A stretch of 64,000 nt of DNA from Brevibacillus aydinogluensis (GTDB taxonomy: Bacteria > Bacillota > Bacilli > Brevibacillales > Brevibacillaceae): the NCBI RefSeq assembly GCF_031954365.1, contig NZ_JAUSVZ010000003.1. One strand, given 5' to 3'. The notes under the pieces are model-generated. The model did no database searches. It saw nothing but the letters and a program-made list of their open reading frames with translations, and was not told where the DNA came from. Positions 1 through 8,919 of this stretch are shown here, in pieces. Numbering within the stretch: the stretch's first letter is position 1; every line of letters starts with the position of its first letter. Position numbers and translations under genes: made by a program.

Positions 1-105
1 CGGCGCGGTTTCAACAGAGGCGGCCGTCTGTTTCCGTTTGCTCAGGAACGCCGCTGCCATAATCAGCGCTCCTGCACCCATCAGAATATAATAAGGAAGA
101 TCCAT
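1..105 (-). CDS. partial N-terminus of a small membrane-anchored protein downstream of the fla/che operon
   Basis: Only the first 35 codons lie in the window; the 3' part runs off the left edge. The start at 105 follows AGGTGA with six bases between; an in-frame upstream ATG at 126 is also possible. Residues 3-20 or so are hydrophobic (LPYYILMGAGALIMAAAFL) and are followed by a basic KRK stretch, as in a single N-terminal transmembrane anchor with a cytoplasmic remainder. Its place after sigD, the FapA-like gene and a small hydrophilic gene is where related Bacillales carry SwrB or DUF6115-type single-pass proteins. That assignment rests on position only. Confidence 0.5.
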   Translation of the reverse strand, partial: MDLPYYILMGAGALIMAAAFLSKRKQTAASVETAP

Positions 106-140
106 TGAAGTCACCTGTGCTCCCATCTTGTCTCGGATGT

Positions 141-479
141 TTACAATGAGATGTCGATAAACCTTCCGCGCAGCGGATCACGCATCAGCACGCCGTCCGA
201 CGTACTGCCCTGATCCGTCCCATCCTTCGCTTCGTTTAGTTCCGCGCCGGAATCGGCTTGCTTTTTTCGCTTTTGCTGTTGCTCTCGTTCCCGAATCATG
301 TTTTTTTCCGTCTCGTTGACGTCAGTGGGGCGCTGGCGCATCTGCTGATCCGTCAGTTTTCGGTCATCCGTCTGCCACTGCTGCTGGTGCACGGTCCTCT
401 GCTGATCATGTTCCTGAATGCGGCCGATCTCCGGGCTCCGCGGCACTGACACCTGCCATTCAACCGCTTTCAAACTCAT
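141..479 (-). CDS. small hydrophilic protein of unknown function (112 aa)
   Basis: The start at 479 follows GAAGGAG. The product is strongly charged, rich in Gln, Arg, Glu and Lys, with no hydrophobic segment, so it should be soluble. The middle (about residues 20-75) has heptad-like Q/E/K/R runs that could form a coiled coil. Small proteins of this style occur at the end of fla/che operons in Brevibacillus and Paenibacillus relatives, but I know of no function. It is 40 bases downstream of the FapA-like gene and probably shares its transcript. Confidence 0.6.
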   Translation of the reverse strand: MSLKAVEWQVSVPRSPEIGRIQEHDQQRTVHQQQWQTDDRKLTDQQMRQRPTDVNETEKNMIREREQQQKRKKQADSGAELNEAKDGTDQGSTSDGVLMRDPLRGRFIDISL

Positions 480-519
480 CCGGACTCAACTCCTTCAACC
501 CGTTTCCCATCATGCTGCG

Positions 520-1938
520 TCAGATGAGATGGGAAGTGGTGATTTCCCCCTCCAGCGCGATAAACCGGGTACGGGAGAACTCCTGTTTGATGAAGCGCAC
601 CAGTTTGCCAAACACCAGCTTGATACCGGGATACATCAGGTTGTACACTTCCACGGCAGCCGGCGCGTCCCCTTCCAATTCCTGTTCCAGTTCTTTTTTT
701 CGCGCCTCCAGTTTCTTTACCTCTTTCTCCAGCACGAGACGCGTATTGGTCAGCTTGATCTGCATCGTTCGTTTTTCCGGAGGCAGTTCGCCGGCGGCCT
801 GCAGCATTTGATTGAGGACGCCCAGCCCCTGATCCGTTTTGCGTAAATTTTCGTACACGTTTTGCAGTTCCTTGGTGATCGAAGACAGTTCCTTTCTGAG
901 CTCCGGTTTGACGCCCACTTCCAGTATGGTCGGGGTCGCGCTTGCATTGCCGATGACGCGAGCCGCGATCTTTTCCCCCGCCTGCAGCAGGCCGCCGATG
1001 ATAAACCCCTTGGTTCCGTTGCAGATGATCTGCTTTCCGGCCCGGACCTGGGAAAACATGATGCTCTGCGACACCAGCACCTGATTGCCGGCGGTGACGT
1101 TCGCGTTCTGGATATAGGATGTCTTTACATTGTAGCCGGCCACCACATGTCCCTTGTCCTGAGCGACGATGCCGTTGCGAATTTCGATCGAGCCCCCTGC
1201 CTCCAGCTCAGCTCCCTCCACGCTGCCGAACACGCGGATATCGCCGGACGCCTTTACCCTGAACCCGGTCGGGACGTTCCCGCGAATGACCACCGTTCCC
1301 ACGAAGTCGATGTTGCCGACGCGAAAGTCTACATCTCCGTTCACTTCAAACACGGGAAAGACATTCACCTTGTCGTTCTCCGTAAACGACACCTGGCCGT
1401 CGATGGCGGCGTAGAGCAGCGTCCGTTCCTGATTCATCACCACGTTTTTTCCCGGCTTGATCATGACTTCCCTGCCGTCCTTCGGCGCAATGGGCTCGCC
1501 TGTCACGGCCGTACCCGGCGTCCCAGGTGTTGGCGGCGTCTTGGCAGCCAGCAACTGTCCTTTGGCCACGTTGGGAATATTGGTGATGCTGTAGTAATCC
1601 ACTCGCCCGTCATCCAACTCTTTGGGCCGTTTGTCGCCATGCAGCAGCGTCAGAAATGGATACTCGATTTTTCCGTCGAGCCCGGGAACCGGCGGTGTGC
1701 CGCGGGCGACGGTGACCGGAACATTGGCGAATTTGTCAGGATTGCCGACCAGTTCGCTGATGACGCTGTCTAATACGCCGTATGTCACATTTTTCGCGTG
1801 CAGGGCATCACGCACGTCTTTTTCCGTAATGAGGATAGGGCCACCCCGCCCCTCGTCGGGGACGACCAACGTGACCCTTGCCTCCAGCTTGTCGGGAGAG
1901 ATGTTCACTTCCAGTCTGATGTTCCCTGTCTCTTCCAT
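520..1938 (-). CDS. FapA/DUF342-family protein (polymer-forming beta-helix domain plus coiled coil)
   Basis: The start at 1938 (protein begins MEETGNIR) is preceded by a GAGGGG ribosome site; an open frame extends further but would overlap sigD. The product is about 472 aa. The N-terminal ~150 residues resemble the FapA N domain, the middle (about 170-340) is a Gly/Val-rich repeat region typical of the DUF342 right-handed beta-helix (for example FRVKASGDIRVFGSVEGAEL), and about 370-440 is a charged coiled coil. Family members are linked to cell-surface or flagellar placement in some bacteria (Vibrio FapA). Here it lies directly after sigD. The exact role is unknown. Confidence 0.8.
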   Translation of the reverse strand: MEETGNIRLEVNISPDKLEARVTLVVPDEGRGGPILITEKDVRDALHAKNVTYGVLDSVISELVGNPDKFANVPVTVARGTPPVPGLDGKIEYPFLTLLHGDKRPKELDDGRVDYYSITNIPNVAKGQLLAAKTPPTPGTPGTAVTGEPIAPKDGREVMIKPGKNVVMNQERTLLYAAIDGQVSFTENDKVNVFPVFEVNGDVDFRVGNIDFVGTVVIRGNVPTGFRVKASGDIRVFGSVEGAELEAGGSIEIRNGIVAQDKGHVVAGYNVKTSYIQNANVTAGNQVLVSQSIMFSQVRAGKQIICNGTKGFIIGGLLQAGEKIAARVIGNASATPTILEVGVKPELRKELSSITKELQNVYENLRKTDQGLGVLNQMLQAAGELPPEKRTMQIKLTNTRLVLEKEVKKLEARKKELEQELEGDAPAAVEVYNLMYPGIKLVFGKLVRFIKQEFSRTRFIALEGEITTSHLI

Positions 1939-2000
1939 CTTTATTGCCCCCTCAAAACCATGGATTGCTCTCTTTCTGCAATCCCCACTCCTGTCCAGTC

Positions 2001-2789
2001 CTACATCAACTGCGATTTCCATCGCGACAGAGCTGAGCGCATGCGGGAAATCGCTTTGGAATGAAGCTGCGAGATGCGGGACGGAGAGAGATTCATCACT
2101 TCGGCAATCTCTGACAAAGACAGTTCTTCAAAGTAGAACAGCGAGACGACCAACCGTTCTTTTTCCGGCAGCTTGTCGATGACGCCGACCAAAACCTCCT
2201 TCAACCCGGCGGTTTCCGCCACGTATTCCGGACTGGGCGTCACTTCATCGATGATATAGGAATGACGTGCGGTCTTTTGTTCGTCTTCTTCGCCGACCGC
2301 TTCATCAATGGAGATCATCGATGCCAGCGAGGTCTCGTAGTGAACCTGGCGCAGTTCCTTCTCGGAGATGCCCAGATACTGGGACACTTCCCCTTCAGTG
2401 GGCGTGCGGAGCTTCTCCTGTTCCAGGTAGGAATAGGCCTCTTCGATCTTCTTGGCCTTGTCCCGAATTGTCCGCGGAATCCAGTCGTTTTCCCGCAGTC
2501 CATCAATCATTGCGCCGCGAATGCGCCACATCGCGTAGGTCTCAAATTGCAGACCGCGCGTATGGTCAAACTTGGCCAGCGCATCCAGCAGGCCAAAGCG
2601 GCCGTAACTGATCAGATCGTCCTTGTCCACATTGGCCGGCAGGTTGCCAGCCAAACGACTGGCAACCTTGTCGACGAGCGGGAGGTACTGGTTCACCAGG
2701 TCCTCCTCCGCCTCGCGACTGCCTTCCTGCTTCCACATCACCCATTTATCGAACTGTCTTGCCTTCTCCTGATTGGTAAGCCGTGCCAC
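2001..2789 (-). CDS. sigD: RNA polymerase sigma factor SigD (FliA/WhiG family)
   Basis: This 262-aa sigma factor directs late flagellar, motility and autolysin genes. Region 2 is visible at about residues 50-110 (DKDDLISYGRFGLLDALAKF, then QFETYAMWRIRGAMIDGLR), with the family-typical WIPRTIR just after. Region 4 with its helix-turn-helix is at the C-terminus (LSLSEIAEVMNLSPSRISQL). The start is GTG with a rather weak ribosome site (AAAGGTTGGTGA), which may keep SigD level low. As in Bacillus subtilis it lies near the end of the long fla/che operon, a position known there to influence which cells turn on motility. Confidence 0.97.
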   Translation of the reverse strand: MARLTNQEKARQFDKWVMWKQEGSREAEEDLVNQYLPLVDKVASRLAGNLPANVDKDDLISYGRFGLLDALAKFDHTRGLQFETYAMWRIRGAMIDGLRENDWIPRTIRDKAKKIEEAYSYLEQEKLRTPTEGEVSQYLGISEKELRQVHYETSLASMISIDEAVGEEDEQKTARHSYIIDEVTPSPEYVAETAGLKEVLVGVIDKLPEKERLVVSLFYFEELSLSEIAEVMNLSPSRISQLHSKAISRMRSALSRWKSQLM

Positions 2790-2806
2790 GAATCAGTCAC
2801 CAACCT

Positions 2807-3172
2807 TTACTCATCAGTTAACCGCCTGACAACATCCGCAACGACAGCGGGATCTTGAACTGGTGCAATTCGGTCGATCTGGTTTGTGTTCAGCGGCGTA
2901 AACGGTTCATCGTCCAAAGCGGTCCGCTGTTCCCCGCTCTCCGGTGAGGCATCCGTTTCTTCCGCTGCAGCCTTGCCCGTGGCGGCCTCCGATGTATCCA
3001 TGACCCTTGCCAGCAGCCAGCGCAGGGGAAACGCCACGAGAAAAAAGAGAATGAAAGCCATAAAGGCCCGCTCCAGCGAGACAAGCCAGGTGTTTCCTCC
3101 CAACGCCGTGGCCAGCGTCATGACGAAGCCGAGCAAACCGATTCCTGTGTTCAGCCAAATGGTTCCCCACAT
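2807..3172 (-). CDS. small membrane protein between cheD and sigD, unknown function
   Basis: The start at 3172 (MWGTIWLN) is chosen for the AAGGAAG site upstream. The 121-aa product has two hydrophobic stretches, about residues 4-24 and 33-55, then a hydrophilic, acidic C-terminal half (about 60-121) rich in Ala, Glu and Asp. It follows cheD with essentially no gap and precedes sigD by 17 bases, so it is part of the operon. I do not recognise a named family; possible roles are motility regulation or membrane anchoring of operon products, but nothing in the sequence proves this. Confidence 0.7.
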   Translation of the reverse strand: MWGTIWLNTGIGLLGFVMTLATALGGNTWLVSLERAFMAFILFFLVAFPLRWLLARVMDTSEAATGKAAAEETDASPESGEQRTALDDEPFTPLNTNQIDRIAPVQDPAVVADVVRRLTDE

Positions 3173-3174
3173 AC

Positions 3175-3660
3175 CTATACTTCCTTCACACCTTGATTTA
3201 CGGTCCGAATCTGGAGAATGCCCGTAGACGTGTCGAATTCGATCGTCCTTCCGCAATTGCCGCCAGTATCCTCAGCCACAATCCTGATCTGCGCGGATTG
3301 GAGCGCCTTCTTGCAGGCCTCTACGTTGCGCGGACCAATCCGCATCGTATCGCAGTTGCCCAAAGCCGCGAACATCTGCGCGCCGCCCGCCATCTTGGCC
3401 ACCATGTGGCGGACCGACGCGCCTGCCCGCTCCATCTCCTGAATCAATCGGGGAATCGCCGTATCCGCGTATTTCCCCACCGTGATCTGCCCGCCTTTTC
3501 CCAAAGACGATTCAGGCAGCATCACATGGGCCATTCCGCCCACCTTGTGCACGACGTCATACAGCACAACTCCGACGCACGATCCCAATCCAGTCGTGCG
3601 CAACCGGTCCGGAGATTTTGCCACGCCCAAGTCTGCCATGCCGATTCTAATGATCTCCAT
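3175..3660 (-). CDS. cheD: chemoreceptor glutamine deamidase CheD
   Basis: CheD hydrolyses specific glutamines of chemoreceptors to glutamate and, with CheC, tunes adaptation in Bacillus-type chemotaxis. The 161-aa sequence has the catalytic cysteine in GLGSCVGVVLYD (about residue 29) and the histidine in GGMAHVMLPES (about 46). The conserved GGA at about 90-94 is also present. The gene overlaps the end of cheC by 14 bases, which fits translational coupling and the known CheC-CheD partnership. Confidence 0.96.
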   Translation of the reverse strand: MEIIRIGMADLGVAKSPDRLRTTGLGSCVGVVLYDVVHKVGGMAHVMLPESSLGKGGQITVGKYADTAIPRLIQEMERAGASVRHMVAKMAGGAQMFAALGNCDTMRIGPRNVEACKKALQSAQIRIVAEDTGGNCGRTIEFDTSTGILQIRTVNQGVKEV

Positions 3661-4273
3661 CGAACGGAACTCCTAATGAATCAAATAGTGTTTTCAACGA
3701 ATCCGGGTCCGGTATCAGAAAAAAGTGGCCTTTCACCCGATCGTTTCCTTCAAAAAAGGCGGTGTCTATCGTCAGGGCGACGTCACCCGTATGCCCGAGC
3801 TCGATCAACCCGTGGCTGAGGATCGCTCCGGCCATGTCGATGGCCAGCGCCGGCACGGAAGGCTGCATGCTCAGATTGGTGAAGTCGGCCAGCGACGACA
3901 GATACGACCCGGTCAGGATATTGCCGATTTCGTGCAGGGCGGAATACTCGAAATCGGTCCATTCGTACACGTCCTTATCCGCACCTGTCATCTGCCGCAG
4001 CAGGCTGCGTGCGGACTCCATGTCCAGGATAAAGAACATGTTGCCGGGGCAATCCCCTTCCACGCGAAGGTACACCGTCACGACAATCGCCTCGGAACCG
4101 CCGACACAATCGGCCACCTCATCAAACGGGATCACACTGACCTTCGGCACATTCATGTCAATTTCTTTTTGTATGAGCTTGGAGAGTGCCGTAGCGGCAT
4201 GGCCGGCGCCAATGTTGCCCACCTCGCGCAGCACGTCGAATTGAAAGTCTCCAAACTTGGCAAAGTAATTCAT
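3647..4273 (-). CDS. cheC: CheY-P phosphatase CheC
   Basis: CheC dephosphorylates CheY-P and binds CheD. This 208-aa protein has both pseudo-symmetric active-site helices of the CheC/CheX/FliY family, each with the E-x-x-N signature: REVGNIGAGHAATALS near residues 16-31 and HEIGNILTGSYLSSL near 112-126. Two intact sites are the usual state in Bacillus CheC. It lies five bases downstream of cheW. Confidence 0.96.
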   Translation of the reverse strand: MNYFAKFGDFQFDVLREVGNIGAGHAATALSKLIQKEIDMNVPKVSVIPFDEVADCVGGSEAIVVTVYLRVEGDCPGNMFFILDMESARSLLRQMTGADKDVYEWTDFEYSALHEIGNILTGSYLSSLADFTNLSMQPSVPALAIDMAGAILSHGLIELGHTGDVALTIDTAFFEGNDRVKGHFFLIPDPDSLKTLFDSLGVPFDGDH

Positions 4274-4278
4274 CGCAC

Positions 4279-4755
4279 TTATCCCTCAAGCGCGTCCAAT
4301 TGCCTGATTTCTTCGTTGCTCAACACCTTGTCGAGGTTGAGCAGGATCAGGAGGCGTTTCTCCAGCTTGGCCACACCCCGCAGATATGCCGCTTCCACGC
4401 CGCCGACCACTTCCGGCGGCGGCTCGATGGCATCGATCGGGATGTCGATCACGTCGTTGGCCGCGTCGACGATCAGCCCCACTTCCAGCTCACCCACCCC
4501 TACGATGATGATCCGGGTCGATTCGCCGTAGGCTGTCTCCTCCAGGCCGAAACGGCTGCGCAGGTCAATGATCGGCGTCACCACGCCGCGCAGGTTGATG
4601 ACCCCTTTGACAAACTTGGGCGTGCGCGGAACTCGCGTGATATGCTCCAATTTTTCAATCGACTTGACCTGGTTCACCTCAACGCCGTACTCTTCGTCTT
4701 TCAACCGAAAAACAATGACTTTTACTTCGCCTGTGATTTCTTTTTGCTCCAGCAT
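4279..4755 (-). CDS. cheW: chemotaxis coupling protein CheW
   Basis: CheW links chemoreceptors to the CheA kinase. The 158-aa product is a single CheW beta-barrel domain; typical stretches are EYGVEVNQVKSIE (about 22-34), ITRVPRTPKFVKGVINLRG (about 38-56) and VTPIIDLRSRFGL (about 58-70). The ribosome site is GGGAGG. It follows cheA by 15 bases, as in other fla/che operons. Confidence 0.97.
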   Translation of the reverse strand: MLEQKEITGEVKVIVFRLKDEEYGVEVNQVKSIEKLEHITRVPRTPKFVKGVINLRGVVTPIIDLRSRFGLEETAYGESTRIIIVGVGELEVGLIVDAANDVIDIPIDAIEPPPEVVGGVEAAYLRGVAKLEKRLLILLNLDKVLSNEEIRQLDALEG

Positions 4756-4770
4756 GGGCTGCGCCTCCCT

Positions 4771-6816
4771 TTACTTGATCAGTGCGTTGCAATCGATAAT
4801 CAGTGCAACCTGTCCGTCGCCGAGGATCGTCGCACCGGAGATGGCAAAGACGTTCACCAGGTATTTGCCCAGTGATTTCAGCACAATCTCCTGCTGACCG
4901 ATGAAGGAATCGACCACCAGGCCGGCCATTTTTTCTCCCTTGCGAACGATTACGACGGCCACTTCGTCCTCACTGCCCACTCCTGCGTCGGGCACCTGGA
5001 AGATGTCCTTCAGCGAGACGAGGGGAACCACCCTGCCGCGGAAATCGATCACCTGCTGCTGATGCGCCATCATGATCTCATCTTTGCGGAATACAGCGGT
5101 CTCGATGATCGAGCTGAGCGGAACAGCGTACTTCTCGTTTTGCACCTGTACCAGCATCGCCGAGATAATGGACAGGGTGAGCGGAAGCTGGATGAGGAAC
5201 GTGGTGCCCTGGCCGCGGACGGAGTCAACGCTGACGCTGCCGCCCAGCGATTCAATTTTGGACTTCACTACATCCAGGCCGACTCCTCGGCCGGAGATGT
5301 CAGAGATGACCTCAGCCGTGCTCAGACCGGATGCAAACAGCAGCTCGAAAATCTGCTTGTCCGTCATGCTGTCGGCATTGGCGGGATTGACGATGCCCCG
5401 CTCGATCGCTTTTTTCAGGACCTTCTCCTTGTTGATGCCGGCCCCGTCGTCCTTCACCTCGATGAAGACGTGGTTACCGCTGTGGTACGCGCGAAGGCAG
5501 ATGGTCCCCTCTTCCGGCTTGCCCGCCTTTTTCCGTTCCTCCGGCGATTCGATGCCATGGTCGAGCGAATTGCGCAGGAGGTGCACCAACGGGTCTCCGA
5601 TCTCGTCGATCACGGTGCGGTCCAGCTCAGTTTCCGCTCCATAAATTTCCAAATTTACTTTTTTGTTTAATTCTTTCGCCAAATCGCGCACCATCCGCGG
5701 GAAGCGGTTAAAGACCTGCTCAACCGGCACCATACGCATGGTCAGAATGATGTTCTGCAGGTCGCCGCTGATGCGGCTCATGTGTTCGACGGTCTCCTGC
5801 AGTTCGCTCTTGCCGATCTCGCGTGCCAACTGCTCCAGCCGTCCCCTGTCAATCACCAGCTCGCTGAACAGGTTCATCAGCACATCCAGCCGCTCGATAT
5901 CCACGCGAATCGTCTTGCCCCCGGCGGACACCTTTTTCATACCGCCTGCCGGTGCGTCCGGTTTTTTCTCAACCGCCGGCGCTGCACTGGCTGCCGCCTG
6001 CTCTTTCGCCTGCTTTACTTCCTGCTCGGCTTTGGCAGCCGGTTCTTGCAACTGCAGCGGCTCCAGCTCCACATCGCTGATTTCTGAAATGTTGGTGATG
6101 GTTTGGCGGATCTTGTCGGCCGGCTGCATCGTGACGTACACCAGTTCAAACGAGCGGTCAAACCGTTCGTTCTCAATCTCTTCCACCGCCGGCGTCGACT
6201 TGATCACGTCGCCCATCGACTCCAGCTGATCAAACACCATGTAGGCGCGGGCCGCCTTCAGCACGCATCCTTCGTCAAGCGTCACCTTGATCCAGAACAG
6301 ATTGTGGCCCACGTCCTTGGACTGCTTCAAAACGGTGAGGGCAAACTCGTCCAGGTCGTACTGCCTCTCTGATCCGGCAGCTTCATTTCCGGCGGGGGCA
6401 GCCTCCACCACCGCAGCCGTCTCCACAGCGGAAAAATCGCCCGCCACGATGGCACGCAGCTTTTTCACCAGAGTGGAAACATCTGCGGAACCGTCGCCGC
6501 CTTCCATGATGTTCATCACCATGCTCTCGATCAAATCGACGCTCTGAAAGATGACGTCCATGATATCGCTGGTAATTGTCAGCTTGTGGTTGCGGATCAT
6601 GTCCAACACGTTTTCCGTCTCATGCGTGAGGCTTGCCATGTCCTCAAACCCCATGGTGGCCGACATTCCCTTCAGCGTATGGGCGGAACGGAAGATTTCG
6701 TTGACGATCTGGATGTTCTCCGGATCATTCTCCAACAGGAGCAAATTGGCGTTGATCGCCTGCAGGTGTTCCTTTGACTCTTCGATAAACATGTCCAGGT
6801 ATTGATTCATGTCCAC
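4771..6816 (-). CDS. cheA: chemotaxis histidine kinase CheA
   Basis: CheA autophosphorylates in response to receptor state and passes the phosphate to CheY and CheB. The five-domain layout is visible: HPt with the phospho-histidine in RSAHTLKGMSATMGF (about 45-60), P2 response-regulator docking, an Ala/Glu/Lys-rich linker, the P3 dimer helix, the P4 ATPase (N box VHLLRNSLDHGIE, G1 box DDGAGIN, then GRGVGLDVV), and a C-terminal CheW-like P5. GTG at 6816 is chosen because GGGAGGTGG lies eight bases upstream (681 aa); ATG at 6810 is nearly as good. It follows cheB directly. Confidence 0.97.
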   Translation of the reverse strand: MDMNQYLDMFIEESKEHLQAINANLLLLENDPENIQIVNEIFRSAHTLKGMSATMGFEDMASLTHETENVLDMIRNHKLTITSDIMDVIFQSVDLIESMVMNIMEGGDGSADVSTLVKKLRAIVAGDFSAVETAAVVEAAPAGNEAAGSERQYDLDEFALTVLKQSKDVGHNLFWIKVTLDEGCVLKAARAYMVFDQLESMGDVIKSTPAVEEIENERFDRSFELVYVTMQPADKIRQTITNISEISDVELEPLQLQEPAAKAEQEVKQAKEQAAASAAPAVEKKPDAPAGGMKKVSAGGKTIRVDIERLDVLMNLFSELVIDRGRLEQLAREIGKSELQETVEHMSRISGDLQNIILTMRMVPVEQVFNRFPRMVRDLAKELNKKVNLEIYGAETELDRTVIDEIGDPLVHLLRNSLDHGIESPEERKKAGKPEEGTICLRAYHSGNHVFIEVKDDGAGINKEKVLKKAIERGIVNPANADSMTDKQIFELLFASGLSTAEVISDISGRGVGLDVVKSKIESLGGSVSVDSVRGQGTTFLIQLPLTLSIISAMLVQVQNEKYAVPLSSIIETAVFRKDEIMMAHQQQVIDFRGRVVPLVSLKDIFQVPDAGVGSEDEVAVVIVRKGEKMAGLVVDSFIGQQEIVLKSLGKYLVNVFAISGATILGDGQVALIIDCNALIK

Positions 6817-6836
6817 GGGTGATCCACCTCCCATAA

Positions 6837-8018
6837 TCAATGCAACAGCTTACACAACGTTTCGGCTATCCGGTCCAAAGGAACGATGTTGTCGGCAAGG
6901 CCCGCCTGAATGGCAGCCCGCGGCATTCCGAAAACGACACATGTCGACTCGTCTTCGACAATGCTGATCACGCGTCCCGCCTCTCTCATTCGGCCCAGGC
7001 CTTTTGTCCCATCATTTCCCATGCCTGTCATGATGATTGCCCATTTGTCTACATTTGTCAATCGGCTGGCCGATTCAAACAGAACGTCAACGGAAGGACG
7101 GTGTCCACCCCGCGGTTCTTCTTGTTGTAGTCGTGTTTTCAATCCCCCACCGCTCACCTGAACCACTTCCAGATGAAAGCCGCCTGGCGCGATATACGCC
7201 GTCCCTGGCTGTATCCATTCTCCGTCTGTTGCTTCCGTCACATGGATGGCGCAAAGCGAATCCAGCCGCTGCGCGAGCGATTTGGTAAAACCGGCCGGCA
7301 TGTGTTGGACGATGAGAATCGGCGCCGGAAAGTCGGACGGGAGGGCGGTCAACACCGTTTGCAGCGCTTTTGGCCCCCCGGTGGACGTCCCCAGTACAAC
7401 CAGCTTGGAGACGGCTGACGCTCGGCGCGGGATTGCAGACGCCGGCGGCGTAACACGGGAATCAGCCGTTCCCGGATGGCTGGTGCCCGAAGCCGTACGA
7501 CCCGGTGTGCCTGTGCCCGGTTGGGCTGGCAGCGTCCACGCTGTCTTTTGCTTGAACAAAGGTGAGCGCATAGGGAACGTGGTGCCGGGCCTGCCCAGCG
7601 GTCTTCGCAGACGCCCGTTCACCTGTGCCGCCGCTTTCACCCTTTCGATCAGCCGTTCGGCCACTTTGTGCAGATCGAGCGAAATGGGACCGGACGGTTT
7701 GGTCACGAAGTCTACCGCGCCCAGTTCCAGCGCGTGGATCGTCGCTTCCGCCCCTTCCCTGGTCAGACTGCTGAGCATCACGACCGGGACGGGGTGTTCG
7801 TTCATCAGACGTTCCAGCGCATCCAGCCCGTTCATGACCGGCATTTCAATGTCGAGCGTAACGACATCGGGATGGAGCTGCTTTACTTTTTCAAGACATT
7901 CGAGTCCGTTCTTGGCTCGGTCAACCACTTCAATGTCAGGATCGCTATGTAAGATGTCTGTGATGACTTTACGCATAAAGGCAGAATCGTCGGTGACGAG
8001 AACTCGAATCTTGTTCAT
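6837..8018 (-). CDS. cheB: chemoreceptor methylesterase/response regulator CheB
   Basis: CheB removes methyl groups from receptor glutamates and can deamidate glutamines. Residues 1-120 form a receiver domain (VTDDSAFMRK at the start, phospho-Asp in VVTLDIEMPVMNG near 57, KPSG near 107). A Pro/Thr-rich linker (about 140-205) leads to the methylesterase with the catalytic Ser in LGTSTGGPKAL, His in IVQHMPAGFT and Asp in TGMGNDGTKG. Full family length (393 aa). Confidence 0.97.
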   Translation of the reverse strand: MNKIRVLVTDDSAFMRKVITDILHSDPDIEVVDRAKNGLECLEKVKQLHPDVVTLDIEMPVMNGLDALERLMNEHPVPVVMLSSLTREGAEATIHALELGAVDFVTKPSGPISLDLHKVAERLIERVKAAAQVNGRLRRPLGRPGTTFPMRSPLFKQKTAWTLPAQPGTGTPGRTASGTSHPGTADSRVTPPASAIPRRASAVSKLVVLGTSTGGPKALQTVLTALPSDFPAPILIVQHMPAGFTKSLAQRLDSLCAIHVTEATDGEWIQPGTAYIAPGGFHLEVVQVSGGGLKTRLQQEEPRGGHRPSVDVLFESASRLTNVDKWAIIMTGMGNDGTKGLGRMREAGRVISIVEDESTCVVFGMPRAAIQAGLADNIVPLDRIAETLCKLLH

Positions 8019-8047
8019 CCGCTGCTGCTCCTTCCTTCTCCTGTTGC

Positions 8048-8914
8048 CTACCGAATAAAGCGTCTCAGCTTCTGCAAAAAGCCTCCGATCCCAGCCGGAA
8101 GAGACTGCCTTCCCCCCGCCTCTTTTCCCAGGTAGACGGCCGAAAGATGACGGATATCCCTGGACGCCTGCGCGTGCGGAAAGGCAAGCAAAAAGGGCCG
8201 CTGCAGTTTCACCGCTTTGGAAACGTGAGGGTCGTCCAGTACAAATCCCAACGGATGGACGTCCATGTTGAGAAACCGTTTGGCCACCATCACCAGCTTT
8301 TGGGCGGTCATCGTCCCTTCCCGGGCGGAAGTGACGCGGTTGACCACCAGCCGGATCGTCGTGCGGGGATTGTAGAAGTGAAGCATCTTGATCACGGCGT
8401 AGGCATCGGTGATCGCCGTCGGCTCCGGTGTCGTAACGAGAATCACCTCGTCGGACGACAGCATGAACCGCAGCGATTCGTTGGAGATGCCCGCACCGGT
8501 GTCAAAGATGATCGTGTCCGCATAGCCCTGCAGCGGCTGCAGACGGGCAAACAGCAGGTCAAGTTTGGCGTCGTCCAACTGCAAGAGCTTGGCAAAGCCG
8601 GACCCGCCGGCGATAAAATCCAGCTCGCCCGGTCCCCTTTCCATGATGTCCCATACGGTCATGTCCGGCTGCAGCAGATGCAGCAAATGCCGCTTGGGCG
8701 ATATCCCCATCAGCACATCCAGATTGGCCAATCCCAGATCGAGGTCGAACAGGATTGGTTTGTGTCCCTTTTCTTGCAGGCCGAGGGCAAAGTTGAGGCT
8801 GAAGTTGGACTTGCCGACGCCCCCTTTGCCGCTGGTGACCGTAATCAGCCGGGTCTGCCGGGAGACGTTGTTCTGTTGCATGCGTGCGCGCAGTCGTTCG
8901 GCTTGGTCGTGCAT
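8048..8914 (-). CDS. flhG: flagellar number regulator FlhG (MinD-like ATPase, YlxH)
   Basis: FlhG is a ParA/MinD-type ATPase that works with the GTPase FlhF to set flagellum number and placement, and in Bacillus contacts FliM/FliY during C-ring assembly. The 288-aa protein has the deviant Walker A motif TSGKGGVGKSNFSLNFAL (about 27-44), a Walker B-like FDLDLGLANLDVLMG (about 56-70) and the family IIFDTGAGIS (about 133-142). The short N-terminal segment before the P loop carries an FlhF-activating-type helix (QAERLRARMQ). It is five bases downstream of flhF. Confidence 0.95.
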   Translation of the reverse strand: MHDQAERLRARMQQNNVSRQTRLITVTSGKGGVGKSNFSLNFALGLQEKGHKPILFDLDLGLANLDVLMGISPKRHLLHLLQPDMTVWDIMERGPGELDFIAGGSGFAKLLQLDDAKLDLLFARLQPLQGYADTIIFDTGAGISNESLRFMLSSDEVILVTTPEPTAITDAYAVIKMLHFYNPRTTIRLVVNRVTSAREGTMTAQKLVMVAKRFLNMDVHPLGFVLDDPHVSKAVKLQRPFLLAFPHAQASRDIRHLSAVYLGKEAGGRQSLPAGIGGFLQKLRRFIR

Positions 8915-8919
8915 GTGCG

